Below, piece after piece: positions 1 through 8,413 of a stretch of 64,000 nt of DNA (within the stretch, counting starts at the first letter, position 1; every line of letters begins with the position of its first letter). The DNA is from Methylotuvimicrobium sp. KM2 (GTDB lineage Bacteria; Pseudomonadota; Gammaproteobacteria; Methylococcales; Methylomonadaceae), in assembly GCF_038051925.1 (NCBI RefSeq), contig NZ_CP150634.1, forward strand, positions 1,860,001 to 1,924,000, read 5' to 3'. Below the pieces are notes generated by a model. The model was not told the DNA's origin and made no database searches. It was given only the letters and a program-made list of their open reading frames with translations. Made by a program: the position numbers and the translations under genes.

Positions 1-2
1 AG

Positions 3-299
3 CGCGGCGATTTTCCTTTGGCGAACTGGGACGAGCTGGAGACAACCACGGCCTTGTTGGTCGATGTGCGCAGCGCGGATGAATATGCCGGCGGTCATGT
101 TCCGGCTGCGCAAAACTTACCGCTGGAATCGTTACGCGACCGCATTCACGAGTTACCGAAGGATCGTGATATCTGGTTGATCTGCGGTGTCGGCCAACGC
201 GCTTATTATGCGTATCGTCTGTTGACGCAAAACGGATTGCGGGTCAAAGTATTGTCCGGCGGCATGAAGACTTACTCGGCAAGAAGGCGGGCGATGTAA
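3..299 (+). CDS. C-terminal rhodanese domain of a CoA-disulfide-reductase-like flavoprotein (5' end outside window)
   Basis: The reading frame is open from the window edge, so this is the tail of a longer protein. The visible ~98 residues form a rhodanese domain: DVRSADEY, GGHVPAAQNLPL and the active-site loop ICGVGQRA, with a cysteine followed by the usual arginine, then LSGGMKTY. This domain plus the preceding PLANWDEL linker is the usual C-terminus of FAD/NAD(P)-dependent CoA-disulfide reductases and related sulfur-trafficking pyridine nucleotide-disulfide oxidoreductases. A stand-alone rhodanese would also fit if a start lay just upstream; a TTG at 18 is possible but has no convincing ribosome binding site. 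The next gene, feoAB, is on the same strand after a short gap. Confidence 0.7.
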   Translation, partial: RGDFPLANWDELETTTALLVDVRSADEYAGGHVPAAQNLPLESLRDRIHELPKDRDIWLICGVGQRAYYAYRLLTQNGLRVKVLSGGMKTYSARRRAM

Positions 300-372
300 G
301 CTGACGAGCTAGCTGATTCAGCAAAGGCATTGGCGTTTTTTGCGTTTTATCAAGGAACAAGGGTGGCTTTTA

Positions 373-2898
373 ATGCACATGACTTTGAGCGATATGAAAG
401 CGGGCGACTGCGGACGCGTCGTGGGTTATGACAAAAGCTTCTTGCCTTACCGGCAGAAACTGCTGGCGATGGGTTTGACACCGGGCACCGAATTCAAAAT
501 TATGAGAATCGCGCCGTTAGGCGACCCGATTGAAATCAGAGTGCGCGGTACCGATCTCAGCGTGCGCCCGGATGAAGTTGCCGGCTTGAGAATCGAGCGT
601 CTGGACAAGGTGCCGCCGGCCCTGAAACCTGTCTTGCAGAAACAAGAATACACCGTCGCCGTCATCGGCAACCCCAACTGCGGTAAAACCACGCTGTTCA
701 ATGGTTTGACCGGTGCCCGTCAGCATGTCGGCAATTGGGCCGGCGTGACCGTCGAGCGCAAGAGCGGCTCTTATCGGTTCGATGACAAAACCGTCAAAAT
801 TGTCGATTTGCCCGGCATCTATGCATTGGATGTGAGCGGTACGGCCACGGCGCTGGATGAAAAAATTGCCAGGGATTACATTCTTTCGCGGCAGGCGGAC
901 CTGATCATCAATATCGTCGATACATCGCATCTCGAACATAATCTCTATCTGACGACACAACTGTTGGAAATGCGGTTGCCGATGCTGGTGGTGTTGAATA
1001 ACATGGACGACGCGACCGGCCGCGACATCAAGATCGATAGCGACGAAATAGCCCGCCGCCTCGAATGTCCGTTGGTTTCATTGGTTGCGACCCGAGTCGA
1101 TGAGGTCAGGGCCTTGAAAGCGGCGATCAACCAATGTCTGGAGCATAAAGTGTTGTCGCATTCGGTGATCGATTATCCGCTTGCGATTCGGGAGGCGCTG
1201 GATCGACTCACACCGATGGTCGAGCAACAATTGGACAACCGTTACGGCGATGCGCGCTGGTTCGCCGTCAAATTGCTGGAACAAGACGCTTTTGCGCTCG
1301 GCCATGCCGATCCGTTACTGACCGAGACCGCGAAACAACTGCGCCGGGCGATCGAAGACCAAGCCGCCGAAGAGACGGATCTTTTGATCGCGGACAGCCG
1401 CTACGGTTTTATCGGTCTATTGGTCAATGAGACGCTCACGCGGCAGTCCGAGCTGGGCAGGAACCTTTCCGACAAGATCGATCATGTGATATTGAACCGT
1501 TTCTTGGCCATACCGATCTTCTTCGGCGTGATGTATTTGATGTTCACGTTCACGATCAAGCTCGGACGCGCGTTCAAGCCGTTCTTCAACGACCTGACTC
1601 AGGCGGTTTTCGTCGATGGCATGGGGCATTTCCTGATGCTGCTCGACAGTCCGCAATGGCTGATCATGCTGATCGCCCAGGGTGTCGGCAACGGCATCCG
1701 GGAAGTGGCCGCGTTCGTTCCTATTCTCGGTTTTCTGTATCTGTTCATTTCGGTATTGGAGGAGTCGGGTTACATGGCCCGCGCGACGTTTGCAATGGAC
1801 CGTTTGATGCGCGTACTGGGACTGCCCGGCAAGGCCTTTGTGCCGATGATTCTGGGTTTCGGCTGTAACGTGCCGGCGATGCTGGCGACCCGGACCTTGG
1901 AGAATCCGCGCGGCCGGTTGCTGAGCATCCTGTTGAATCCGTTCATGACCTGCGGCGCTCGGCTGGCCGTATTTACCTTGTTCGCCGCAGCTTTTTTCCC
2001 GGACCACGGCGGCTTGATCGTATTCATGCTTTATTCGATAGGCGTGTTCTTCGCCGTGCTGACCGCATTGCTGCTGAAGAACACGTTTCTGAAAGAGGAA
2101 TTTTCGCTGGTGATGATGGAAATCCCGAATTATCACGTTCCGAAGCTAAAAAATGTATTGATTAACAGTTGGACCCGGGTCAAGACCTTCGTCGTGCGGG
2201 TCGGAAAAATCATCATCACGATGGTCGTGCTCTTGAACATACTCGGTTCGCTCGGGACGTACGGCGGCTTTAAACCGAACGACATCGAACATTCGGTGCT
2301 CAGCGCCGCGGGACGTTCGGTGACGCCGGCGTTGGCGCCGATGGGTATCGACGAAGACAATTGGCCGGCGACGGTCGCGTTGTTTACCGGTATCCTGCAT
2401 AAAGTCGTCGTTATCAGCACGCTGAAAACGATCTATGCCGAAACCGGGCAGGCGGCTTCCCCCCGGCAGGTTCAGTCCTTCGACTTGGGCAATGCGGTAG
2501 AACGGGCCTTCATGACCATCCCGATGGGACTGAAAAAGATGTTCGGTGCCGGCCCGGTCAGCCAGTCGGCCGGTCAGGACCCGTTTGTCGCGGCGCTGCA
2601 TCGGTATTTCGACGGATCGATCGGCGCGTTTGCCTACTTGCTGTTCATCCTGCTTTATTTTCCTTGTATCGCGACTTCGGCGGCCGCCTACCGGGAATCC
2701 AGTCTCGGCTGGTCGTCGTTCATGGTACTCTGGTCTACGGGATTGGCTTATCTGACCGCGACGCTGTTTTATCAGTCGGCGACTTTTAGCGAGCATCCGG
2801 AAAGCTCGGCGGCCTGGCTGGCCGGGATTGCGATGATCGCCGTTGCGGTTGTGTTGGTGTTTCGTTATTGGGGGAAACGCCGGCAATCATCGATCTGA
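373..2898 (+). CDS. feoB: Fused FeoA-FeoB ferrous iron transporter
   Basis: Inner-membrane ferrous iron permease. Residues 1-76 are a FeoA-type SH3-like domain (LAMGLTPGTEFKI). From about residue 93 comes a FeoB G-domain with G1 GNPNCGKTT, G3 DLPGIY and G4 NNMD, then a helical GDI-like region and a long multi-pass domain containing the two conserved Gate regions (around GFGCNVPAMLATR and LNPFMTCGARL). I chose ATG 373 because an AAGGAACAAGGG stretch lies just upstream; an in-frame TTG at 340 would add 11 residues with no homology value. The FeoA-FeoB fusion replaces separate small FeoA. Neighbours (P-type ATPase, Suf-like pair, ZIP, ferritin-like) make a metal-handling block. No convincing Fur box was seen in the 70 bases upstream. 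Confidence 0.93.
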   Translation: MHMTLSDMKAGDCGRVVGYDKSFLPYRQKLLAMGLTPGTEFKIMRIAPLGDPIEIRVRGTDLSVRPDEVAGLRIERLDKVPPALKPVLQKQEYTVAVIGNPNCGKTTLFNGLTGARQHVGNWAGVTVERKSGSYRFDDKTVKIVDLPGIYALDVSGTATALDEKIARDYILSRQADLIINIVDTSHLEHNLYLTTQLLEMRLPMLVVLNNMDDATGRDIKIDSDEIARRLECPLVSLVATRVDEVRALKAAINQCLEHKVLSHSVIDYPLAIREALDRLTPMVEQQLDNRYGDARWFAVKLLEQDAFALGHADPLLTETAKQLRRAIEDQAAEETDLLIADSRYGFIGLLVNETLTRQSELGRNLSDKIDHVILNRFLAIPIFFGVMYLMFTFTIKLGRAFKPFFNDLTQAVFVDGMGHFLMLLDSPQWLIMLIAQGVGNGIREVAAFVPILGFLYLFISVLEESGYMARATFAMDRLMRVLGLPGKAFVPMILGFGCNVPAMLATRTLENPRGRLLSILLNPFMTCGARLAVFTLFAAAFFPDHGGLIVFMLYSIGVFFAVLTALLLKNTFLKEEFSLVMMEIPNYHVPKLKNVLINSWTRVKTFVVRVGKIIITMVVLLNILGSLGTYGGFKPNDIEHSVLSAAGRSVTPALAPMGIDEDNWPATVALFTGILHKVVVISTLKTIYAETGQAASPRQVQSFDLGNAVERAFMTIPMGLKKMFGAGPVSQSAGQDPFVAALHRYFDGSIGAFAYLLFILLYFPCIATSAAAYRESSLGWSSFMVLWSTGLAYLTATLFYQSATFSEHPESSAAWLAGIAMIAVAVVLVFRYWGKRRQSSI

Positions 2899-2904
2899 GA
2901 CTTC

Positions 2905-3055
2905 TAGCTCCGTAGGGTACGCTGTGCGTACCATGGCAACCCCACCGGCGTTCCCTGGTTCCCACGGTCCTCCGTGGGAACCGATACCGGCTTTAAGAGT
3001 GGCACGTTGTATTTAAGCCCGGTATGCATTCCCACGCAGGAGCGTGGGAACGAGA
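2905..3055. repeat. Palindromic repeat family A, one copy, preceded by half of a family D palindrome
   Basis: At 2912-2933 lies GTAGGGTACGCTGTGCGTACC, one arm of the family D repeat. It is followed by a ~105-base unit with two facing palindromes: GTTCCCACGGTCCTCCGTGG at about 2959 and TTCCCACGCAGGAGCGTGGG at about 3026. Almost the same unit recurs at 6834-6942 and 7034-7142, and in inverted or decayed form near 19.7, 40.3, 42.3, 52.6 and 53.0 kb. No coding capacity; it fills the gap between feoAB and the P-type ATPase and could fold strongly in RNA. Confidence 0.85.
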
Positions 3056-3110
3056 GGATGTCGGTTTACGCTGACGCTAACCCGGCCTACATCTGATAAA
3101 GGGCATAAAC

Positions 3111-5099
3111 ATGATTGATAAAACCTATTTCGACAAAATCGATGCGGAACTGCTGAAGATCAGTCCGCGTCAAGACATCATGCTGCTGCGCGTCATCGCG
3201 GCCGTGATTCCGGTTGTCTTGTTCGGCTTGGATGCGCTTTATGATTTGCCGGTCTTGTATTGGCTGGGCATTCCCTTATATCTGTTCTGTTTGGCGCTCT
3301 ATCTCGAAAGCCTGTTGAAAAGCGTGTTGTTCTTGCGCAAGGTTTCGGCGGAACTGCTGATCGTACTGGTCATGACCGTGACGCTGATCGATGGCGCGCC
3401 GTTGAGCGGGGCGATGGTCGCCTGGTTCATCGGCCTGGGGTTGTACATCTCGTTCACGATCATCCGGAAGAACCGGGAAAAGATCGAAAGCCTGATTCAG
3501 GAGGGCAAAAAGACCGCCCGGATGCTGCAGGACGGCGACATCGTCGAAGTGCCGATCAACCAAATTCGGCTAGGCGCCACGGTGCTGATTCCGAAAGGCG
3601 CAATGGTTCCGATCGACGGAATCATCATCGAAGGCGCCTCGGCGATCGACGAATCGACGATTACCGGCGAACCTTTTCCGGTATATAAGGAGACCGGGGC
3701 CAGCGTGACATCGGGCACGCTGAATCTGAGCGCGCCGCTGCAGGTCAAGGCCGATAAAAATGGGGACGATTCGTTTCTCGCGGTGATCACTCAGGAAATC
3801 GAAAACAGTCTGGAGAACAAATCCGATCTGCAGCGGCGCGCCGATACCACGGTGCAGATTCTGTTGCTGTCGGTTACGGCCTATGCTTTTTTGCTGCTCT
3901 ACATTACCGGCAGCCTGCATTTGATGGCGACGGCGCTGGCGGTGGTTTGCCCTTGCGCCTGGGCGCTGGCGACGCCGACCGCGTTCGCCGCCAATATCGG
4001 GCGTCTGGCCCGCTCGAATATTCTGGCCCGCGGCGGCGAGCCGCTGGAAAACATGCAGGACATCAAAACGCTGATTCTGGATAAAACCGGCACGGTCACG
4101 TTGGCCGAACCCGAGGTCAGCCGGGTCATCGAAATGGGCCTGACGACACAGCGCCTATTGGAACTGGCCGCATCGATCGAATCGCGTTTCGATCATCCGA
4201 TCGCGCACTCGATCGTCAATCATGCGAAAAAGCAGGGTCTGAATGCCTTCCTGCCGGTCGAGAAAGCCGAGGATCTTCCGGGCCGAGGCATCAAGGCCCG
4301 GATCGAAGGCCGGGAAATTCTGATGGGCAGCGCCGAAACGCTAAGTCTTCAGGACATCGAATTGCCGGCTATCGACTATACAGGCCGTGCAATCTGGCTG
4401 GCGGTCGACCGCGAAGTCCAGGGAGTCATCGTCATTCGCGATATCATGCTGTCGGAAATGCGGGGCTTGGCCGATACGATCCGCGCCTGCGGCATCGAAA
4501 AGGTCGTGCTCGCGACCGGCGATAACGAAGAACAGGAGGCCAAGCGCGTGGCTGATTATATCAACGCCGACGAGTACTATTTCAATTGCAAGCCGGACGA
4601 CAAAACCGCGCTGGTCAAAAAATTTCAGGAACAGGGCAAAGTGGCGATGGTCGGCGATGGCGTCAATGACGCGCCGTCTTTGGCCGCCGCCAATGTCGGC
4701 ATCGCGATCGGCGGGCACAAGAACGTCAATCTGGCGATCATTTCATCGGATGTCGTCATTCTCGGTCACGATGCTCAGGATCTGGTTACGATCTTGCGGC
4801 TCGGTCATAAAATGGGCGGAATCATCCGGCAAAATTATCTGTGGGCCGTCAGTTTCAACAGCGTCGGCCTGGCGCTGGCGACATTCGGCCTGCTCAATCC
4901 GATCTTTGCCGCGCTGCTGCATCATGTCAGTTCGGTGTTTGTCGTCGTCAATGCGGGGCGCTTGTATTTTACCGGCATCGAGCAATCGCCGGTCGGTCCT
5001 ATGTTCAGAAAAATGGATGAGCTGACAGGACGCGATCAGCACTGCGAACCCGAGCGCTTGCGCTCCGATTCCGACGTGGTCGCTGAGCAGGAGTCCTGA
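3111..5099 (+). CDS. P1B-type heavy-metal ATPase (CPC motif)
   Basis: Inner-membrane metal-transporting P-type ATPase, 662 residues. It has four N-terminal membrane segments (about residues 20-125), the actuator motif ITGEP (~180), the metal-site CPC (~280), phosphorylation motif DKTGT (~323), an HP motif (SRFDHPIA), the hinge GDGVNDAP, and a last membrane pair ending in HHVSSVFVVVNAGRL. There is no N-terminal CxxC metal-binding domain. The HHxSSxxVVxNAxRL tail resembles the CtpC-like group rather than classical CopA or ZntA, so the metal (Mn, Fe, Zn or Co) cannot be assigned. The gene stops three bases before the SufC-like ATPase starts, suggesting cotranscription. Placement between FeoAB and Suf-like proteins argues for iron-related homeostasis or metal detoxification (inference). 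Confidence 0.88.
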   Translation: MIDKTYFDKIDAELLKISPRQDIMLLRVIAAVIPVVLFGLDALYDLPVLYWLGIPLYLFCLALYLESLLKSVLFLRKVSAELLIVLVMTVTLIDGAPLSGAMVAWFIGLGLYISFTIIRKNREKIESLIQEGKKTARMLQDGDIVEVPINQIRLGATVLIPKGAMVPIDGIIIEGASAIDESTITGEPFPVYKETGASVTSGTLNLSAPLQVKADKNGDDSFLAVITQEIENSLENKSDLQRRADTTVQILLLSVTAYAFLLLYITGSLHLMATALAVVCPCAWALATPTAFAANIGRLARSNILARGGEPLENMQDIKTLILDKTGTVTLAEPEVSRVIEMGLTTQRLLELAASIESRFDHPIAHSIVNHAKKQGLNAFLPVEKAEDLPGRGIKARIEGREILMGSAETLSLQDIELPAIDYTGRAIWLAVDREVQGVIVIRDIMLSEMRGLADTIRACGIEKVVLATGDNEEQEAKRVADYINADEYYFNCKPDDKTALVKKFQEQGKVAMVGDGVNDAPSLAAANVGIAIGGHKNVNLAIISSDVVILGHDAQDLVTILRLGHKMGGIIRQNYLWAVSFNSVGLALATFGLLNPIFAALLHHVSSVFVVVNAGRLYFTGIEQSPVGPMFRKMDELTGRDQHCEPERLRSDSDVVAEQES

Positions 5100-5102
5100 A
5101 GG

Positions 5103-5825
5103 ATGTCTTTGCTGGTGTTGAGTCATGTCGTTTATGCGGCGGGACCCAAAAAGATTCTCGACGGTCTGGATTTCGCTATCGACGAAGGGGATGTGCATGC
5201 GCTGATCGGCACGAACGGCACCGGTAAGAGCACCCTGGCGCGCTTGATCATCGGCAGCGAGGGTTGTCGGCTGAATGCCGGGAAAATCCTCTTTGCCGGC
5301 AGGGACATCGGCGCCTGGACGATGTACGAGCGCGCCCAGGCAGGCATCTCGATGGTCTGGCAAGAGCCGGCCTTGTTCGAAGGCATCTCGGTGCGAGACT
5401 ATTTGAGCATTGGCCGTGGTCAAGCCGACTTATCGGAATGCTTGGCCCAGGTCGGATTGAACCCCGGCGACTATCTCGACAGGCCGCTGGACAAATCGAT
5501 GAGCGGCGGCGAAAGAAAACGCATCGAGCTGGCATCGATGCTGGCATTGCGGCCCCGGCTTTGCATTTTGGACGAACCGGTGTCCGGCATCGATTTGGTC
5601 TCGGTCCGGAGTATCCTGGCCGTGATCAAGCAAATACAACAAAACGGGTCGTCGATTCTGCTGATCACGCATCGCGAAGAAGTCGCCGGCATTGCCGACA
5701 AGGCTTCGCTGTTGTGCGGCGGCAAAGTCGTCATGACCGGCGCGCCGGATAAGATCATCCAAAATTACAAGGCCAGACATTGTGTCGTTTGTAACGGCCG
5801 GGAGTGCGACTATGCCGCTGACTGA
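5103..5825 (+). CDS. SufC-like ABC ATPase (minimal SUF/SMS type)
   Basis: Soluble ABC ATPase of 240 residues. It has Walker A GTNGTGKST (~residues 37-45), a signature motif MSGGERKRIE (~133) and Walker B LCILDEP followed by GID, all SufC-like (SufC lacks a permease partner and powers Fe-S scaffold assembly). The C-terminal extension ends in a cysteine cluster CVVCNGREC, not seen in classical SufC, which might bind metal. The gene overlaps the next (SufB/D-like) by 14 bases, so the two are translationally coupled. In the literature two-gene SmsC-SmsB systems are proposed minimal ancestors of SUF; this pair has that architecture. There is no sufS, sufE or sufU beside it. Confidence 0.85.
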   Translation: MSLLVLSHVVYAAGPKKILDGLDFAIDEGDVHALIGTNGTGKSTLARLIIGSEGCRLNAGKILFAGRDIGAWTMYERAQAGISMVWQEPALFEGISVRDYLSIGRGQADLSECLAQVGLNPGDYLDRPLDKSMSGGERKRIELASMLALRPRLCILDEPVSGIDLVSVRSILAVIKQIQQNGSSILLITHREEVAGIADKASLLCGGKVVMTGAPDKIIQNYKARHCVVCNGRECDYAAD

Positions 5826-6747
5826 TCGATTCATTCCGTTACTGAACGCGAGCGGCATCGATCGCGGTATCTTGGACGACCGTGATACCGCGCATATCGC
5901 GGCGGACGGGCAATCGCTGCTCAGCCGGCGGTCGATTCCGGGTCTTTCGATGAATATCGATGAAAGCCTTGGGTTGACGAAGGTCGACATCAGGATAGAG
6001 CGCGATACATACATCGTGAATCCTGTTCATCTTTGCTTCGCGCTGCTGCATGGCACCGGCAGTCAAAACTTTTGCGTCCATGTCGTGCTCGAACCGGGCG
6101 CCAAGGCCGATTTCATTGCGCACGGTCTGTTCGCGAATGCTCAAGTCGTCAAACACACTATGCAGAAGCTCATCGAGATCGGCGACGGAGCGCAGGCGCA
6201 TTTCACCGATAGTCATATTCATGGACTTTCCGGTGGTATCGAAGTCAATTCGACAGCACAGATCAAAGTCGGCAAGCATGCGCGTTACAGCGCGGATTTC
6301 TCGTTGACATCGGGCAGGGTCGGGCGGCTCGATTTGAATGAATCGATACAGGCCGACGATTACGCGGTCGTCGAGATCATTTCCCGTGTCTACGGGCATG
6401 ACGACGATTCGATCCAAATCAACGAAGAAGTCAGTCTTAACGGCCGGTTCTCGCGCAGCATGATCAAAAGCCGCGTCGCGTTGGAAGACGAAGCCCGGGC
6501 GGACATCGTCGGCATCACCGAGGGCCGCGCCGAAGGCTCGCGCGGTCACATGGATTGCATGGAAATCATCAAAGACCAAGCGGTCGGGCAATCGACGCCG
6601 GTCGTCAAAATCAGTCATCCGCTCGCAAAGATCACTCATGAAGCGGCTATCGGCACGGTCGACAAGAAGCAATTGGAGACCTTGATCGCGCACGGGCTAT
6701 CACCCGAGCAGGCCACGAACATGATCGTGCTGGGCATGTTGCGTTAA
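5812..6747 (+). CDS. SufB/SufD-family Fe-S scaffold protein (SmsB-like)
   Basis: 311-residue member of the SufBD family, shorter than SufB (~495) or SufD (~420), with the beta-helix core and the C-terminal signature region (DKKQLETLIAHGLSPEQAT...LGMLR) that contacts SufC. I chose ATG 5812 (MPLTDRF), which overlaps the upstream ATPase stop; the in-frame GTG at 5782 lies deeper in that gene. Few cysteines are present, so whether it scaffolds a cluster itself is open. The pair with the upstream ATPase looks like a minimal SUF/SMS unit embedded in an iron and metal transport block, so cluster repair or a specialised metal-insertion task is plausible (inference). Confidence 0.83.
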   Translation: MPLTDRFIPLLNASGIDRGILDDRDTAHIAADGQSLLSRRSIPGLSMNIDESLGLTKVDIRIERDTYIVNPVHLCFALLHGTGSQNFCVHVVLEPGAKADFIAHGLFANAQVVKHTMQKLIEIGDGAQAHFTDSHIHGLSGGIEVNSTAQIKVGKHARYSADFSLTSGRVGRLDLNESIQADDYAVVEIISRVYGHDDDSIQINEEVSLNGRFSRSMIKSRVALEDEARADIVGITEGRAEGSRGHMDCMEIIKDQAVGQSTPVVKISHPLAKITHEAAIGTVDKKQLETLIAHGLSPEQATNMIVLGMLR

Positions 6748-6766
6748 ATCGATCGAGGGTTTACGA

Positions 6767-7166
6767 ATGCTGCTATGGATAATCGGGTTCAGCCTGTTGG
6801 GCAGTATCGGCGCTATTGCCGGCGCGGCCTTGTTTTCCCTGGTTCCCACGGTCCTCCGTGGGAACCGATACGCGCGCTGAGAGTATTACGTTGTGCTTAA
6901 GCCTTGGTATGCATTCCCACGCAGGAGCATGGGAACGAGAGTTCAATCAGTTGAGGGGTACTATGAATGCTGCTATGGATAATCGGGTTCAGCCTGTTGG
7001 GAAGCTTAGGCGCTATTGCCGGCGCGGCTTTGTTTTCCCTGGTTCCCACGGTCCTCCGTGGGAACCGATACGGGCGCTGAGAGTATTACGTTGTGCTTAA
7101 GCCTTGGTATGCATTCCCACGCAGGAGCATGGGAACGAGAGTTCAATCAGTTGAGGGGTACTATGA
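6767..7166 (+). repeat. Two truncated 5' copies of the ZIP gene, each carrying a family A palindromic repeat (200-base tandem period)
   Basis: The start codon context and first ~27 codons of the following ZIP gene occur three times with exactly 200-base spacing: ATG at 6767, 6967 and 7167. In copies 1 and 2 the frame runs from MLLWIIGFSLLG to ALFSLVP and then into a family A palindrome, stopping after about 37 codons. Copy 3 continues into the intact gene. Copies 2 and 3 keep the upstream GTTGAGGGGTACT ribosome-binding segment. This looks like insertion of a repeat in the gene start followed by tandem duplication, leaving the last copy functional. Confidence 0.9.
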
Positions 7167-7904
7167 ATGCTGCTATGGATAATCGGGTTTAGCCTGTTGG
7201 GAAGCTTAGGCGCTATTGCCGGCGCGGCCTTGTTTTTGTTCTTTCCGGAAGGCATTCGTAGAGTGCTGGTTCCTTGTTTGATCAGCTACGCGACCGGCAC
7301 GCTGCTCGGCGCGGCGTTTCTCGGCATGTTGCCCGCCGGGCTGAAACAGGCTCCGGCGATCGCCGTCATGGCGACGGTCTTGGCCGGCATGGTCGGCTTT
7401 TTCGTTTTGGAAAAGCTCGTCATCTGGCGTCACTGCCACAATAGCGGATGCAAAGTACATAGCCATGCCGCGCCGTTGATTCTGATCGGCGATGCCTTCC
7501 ATAATTTTGTGGACGGCGTGGTGATCGCCGCAGCGTTCCTTACGTCTATACCATTGGGCGTCACTACCGCATTGGCGGTGATTGCGCACGAGATCCCGCA
7601 GGAAGTCGGCGACTTCGCCATCCTGCTCGACAACGGCTACAGTCGTGTGAAGGCCTTGGTGCTCAATGGGCTATCATCCGTCGCCACATTGCCCGGTGCT
7701 TTGGTCGCCTATTTTTGGCTGGTCGAGACACGCGAGGCGGCGCCCTATATTTTGGCGATCTCTGCCGCCAGCTTCATCTATATCGCGACGGCTGACCTGA
7801 TTCCGGCCTTGCACCGGCAGACTAGTCTGCCGACATCGCTACGCCAAATAGTGCTGTTGCTCGCGGGCATCGCAACCGTCGCTTTCTTTCACCTTGGAGG
7901 ATAA
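7167..7904 (+). CDS. ZIP family metal transporter
   Basis: Inner-membrane ZIP-type divalent metal importer of 245 residues with about eight hydrophobic segments. The ZIP core motifs are visible: HNFVDG in one helix and HEIPQE in the next, which supply the binuclear metal site; the linker carries histidines and a cysteine (WRHCHNSGCKVHSH). Start ATG 7167 is preceded by GAGGGG; an ATG four bases earlier is out of frame and gives a 10-codon peptide. Two truncated copies of the gene start lie directly upstream, which could alter translation. Stop is three bases from the ferritin-like gene, suggesting cotranscription. Substrate may be Zn, Fe or Mn; Fe or Mn would fit the neighbours. Confidence 0.9.
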   Translation: MLLWIIGFSLLGSLGAIAGAALFLFFPEGIRRVLVPCLISYATGTLLGAAFLGMLPAGLKQAPAIAVMATVLAGMVGFFVLEKLVIWRHCHNSGCKVHSHAAPLILIGDAFHNFVDGVVIAAAFLTSIPLGVTTALAVIAHEIPQEVGDFAILLDNGYSRVKALVLNGLSSVATLPGALVAYFWLVETREAAPYILAISAASFIYIATADLIPALHRQTSLPTSLRQIVLLLAGIATVAFFHLGG

Positions 7905-7907
7905 ACC

Positions 7908-8378
7908 ATGAACCGGCTCACCGAAACTGAAATCGCCGCCCTCAACGAGGTCTTGGATGATGAATACCGGGCCTTGGCGATTTACGATCAAGTCATTGCC
8001 GACTTTGGCGATGCGCCGCCGTTCAGCAACATACGAGATGCGGAAAGCCGACACATAGAAGCGCTTTGCACCCTTTTTTCTCGCTATGGGTTAACCGTTC
8101 CCGAGAATCCCTGGTTGGGTAAGGTTGAGCGTTATGCGAGCCTGAAAGAAGCTTGCGAAGCCGGCGTCGCCGCCGAAATCGCCAATGCCGAAATCTACGA
8201 ACGTCTAATTCAAGCCACGGAGCGACCGGATATTTTGACCGTGTTCCGCAATCTTCGGGATGCATCGCAGCAGCGCCACCTGCCGGCGTTTCAACGATGT
8301 GCGCAAGGATCATCCGGACGCGGTGGACATGGCGGCGGGGAAGGTCGGCGCGGCAGACACGGGTGCGGCCATGAGTAG
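7908..8378 (+). CDS. Ferritin-like di-iron protein (DUF2202-like)
   Basis: 156-residue protein with a ferritin-like four-helix pattern: DDEYRALAIYDQV in helix 1, DAESRHIEAL in helix 2, AAEIANAEIYERL in helix 3 and DASQQRHLPAF in helix 4. The E and ExxH spacing suits a di-iron site as in the DUF2202 and rubrerythrin-like families. The C-terminus after ~residue 130 is a low-complexity Gly/Arg/His tail (GGHGGGEGRRGRHGCGHE) that could bind metal. Start ATG has a good GGAGG upstream. It sits directly after the ZIP transporter in the metal-handling block, so a storage, oxidase or peroxide-protection role is likely (inference). Confidence 0.8.
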   Translation: MNRLTETEIAALNEVLDDEYRALAIYDQVIADFGDAPPFSNIRDAESRHIEALCTLFSRYGLTVPENPWLGKVERYASLKEACEAGVAAEIANAEIYERLIQATERPDILTVFRNLRDASQQRHLPAFQRCAQGSSGRGGHGGGEGRRGRHGCGHE

Positions 8379-8413
8379 GATCGCGGAAGGCCGTTGTCAA
8401 AAGGAGTCGCGCC

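Noticed and set aside
1417..2136. Long minus-strand open frame opposite feoAB
   Set aside because: Shadow of a high-GC membrane protein gene; composition is rich in His/Gln/Arg and shows no family motifs.
6840..7160. CRISPR array suspicion from repeated GTTCCCACG hairpins
   Set aside because: Repeat units are tandem 200-base duplications with coding sequence, not 25-40-base repeats with unique spacers, and no cas genes are present.
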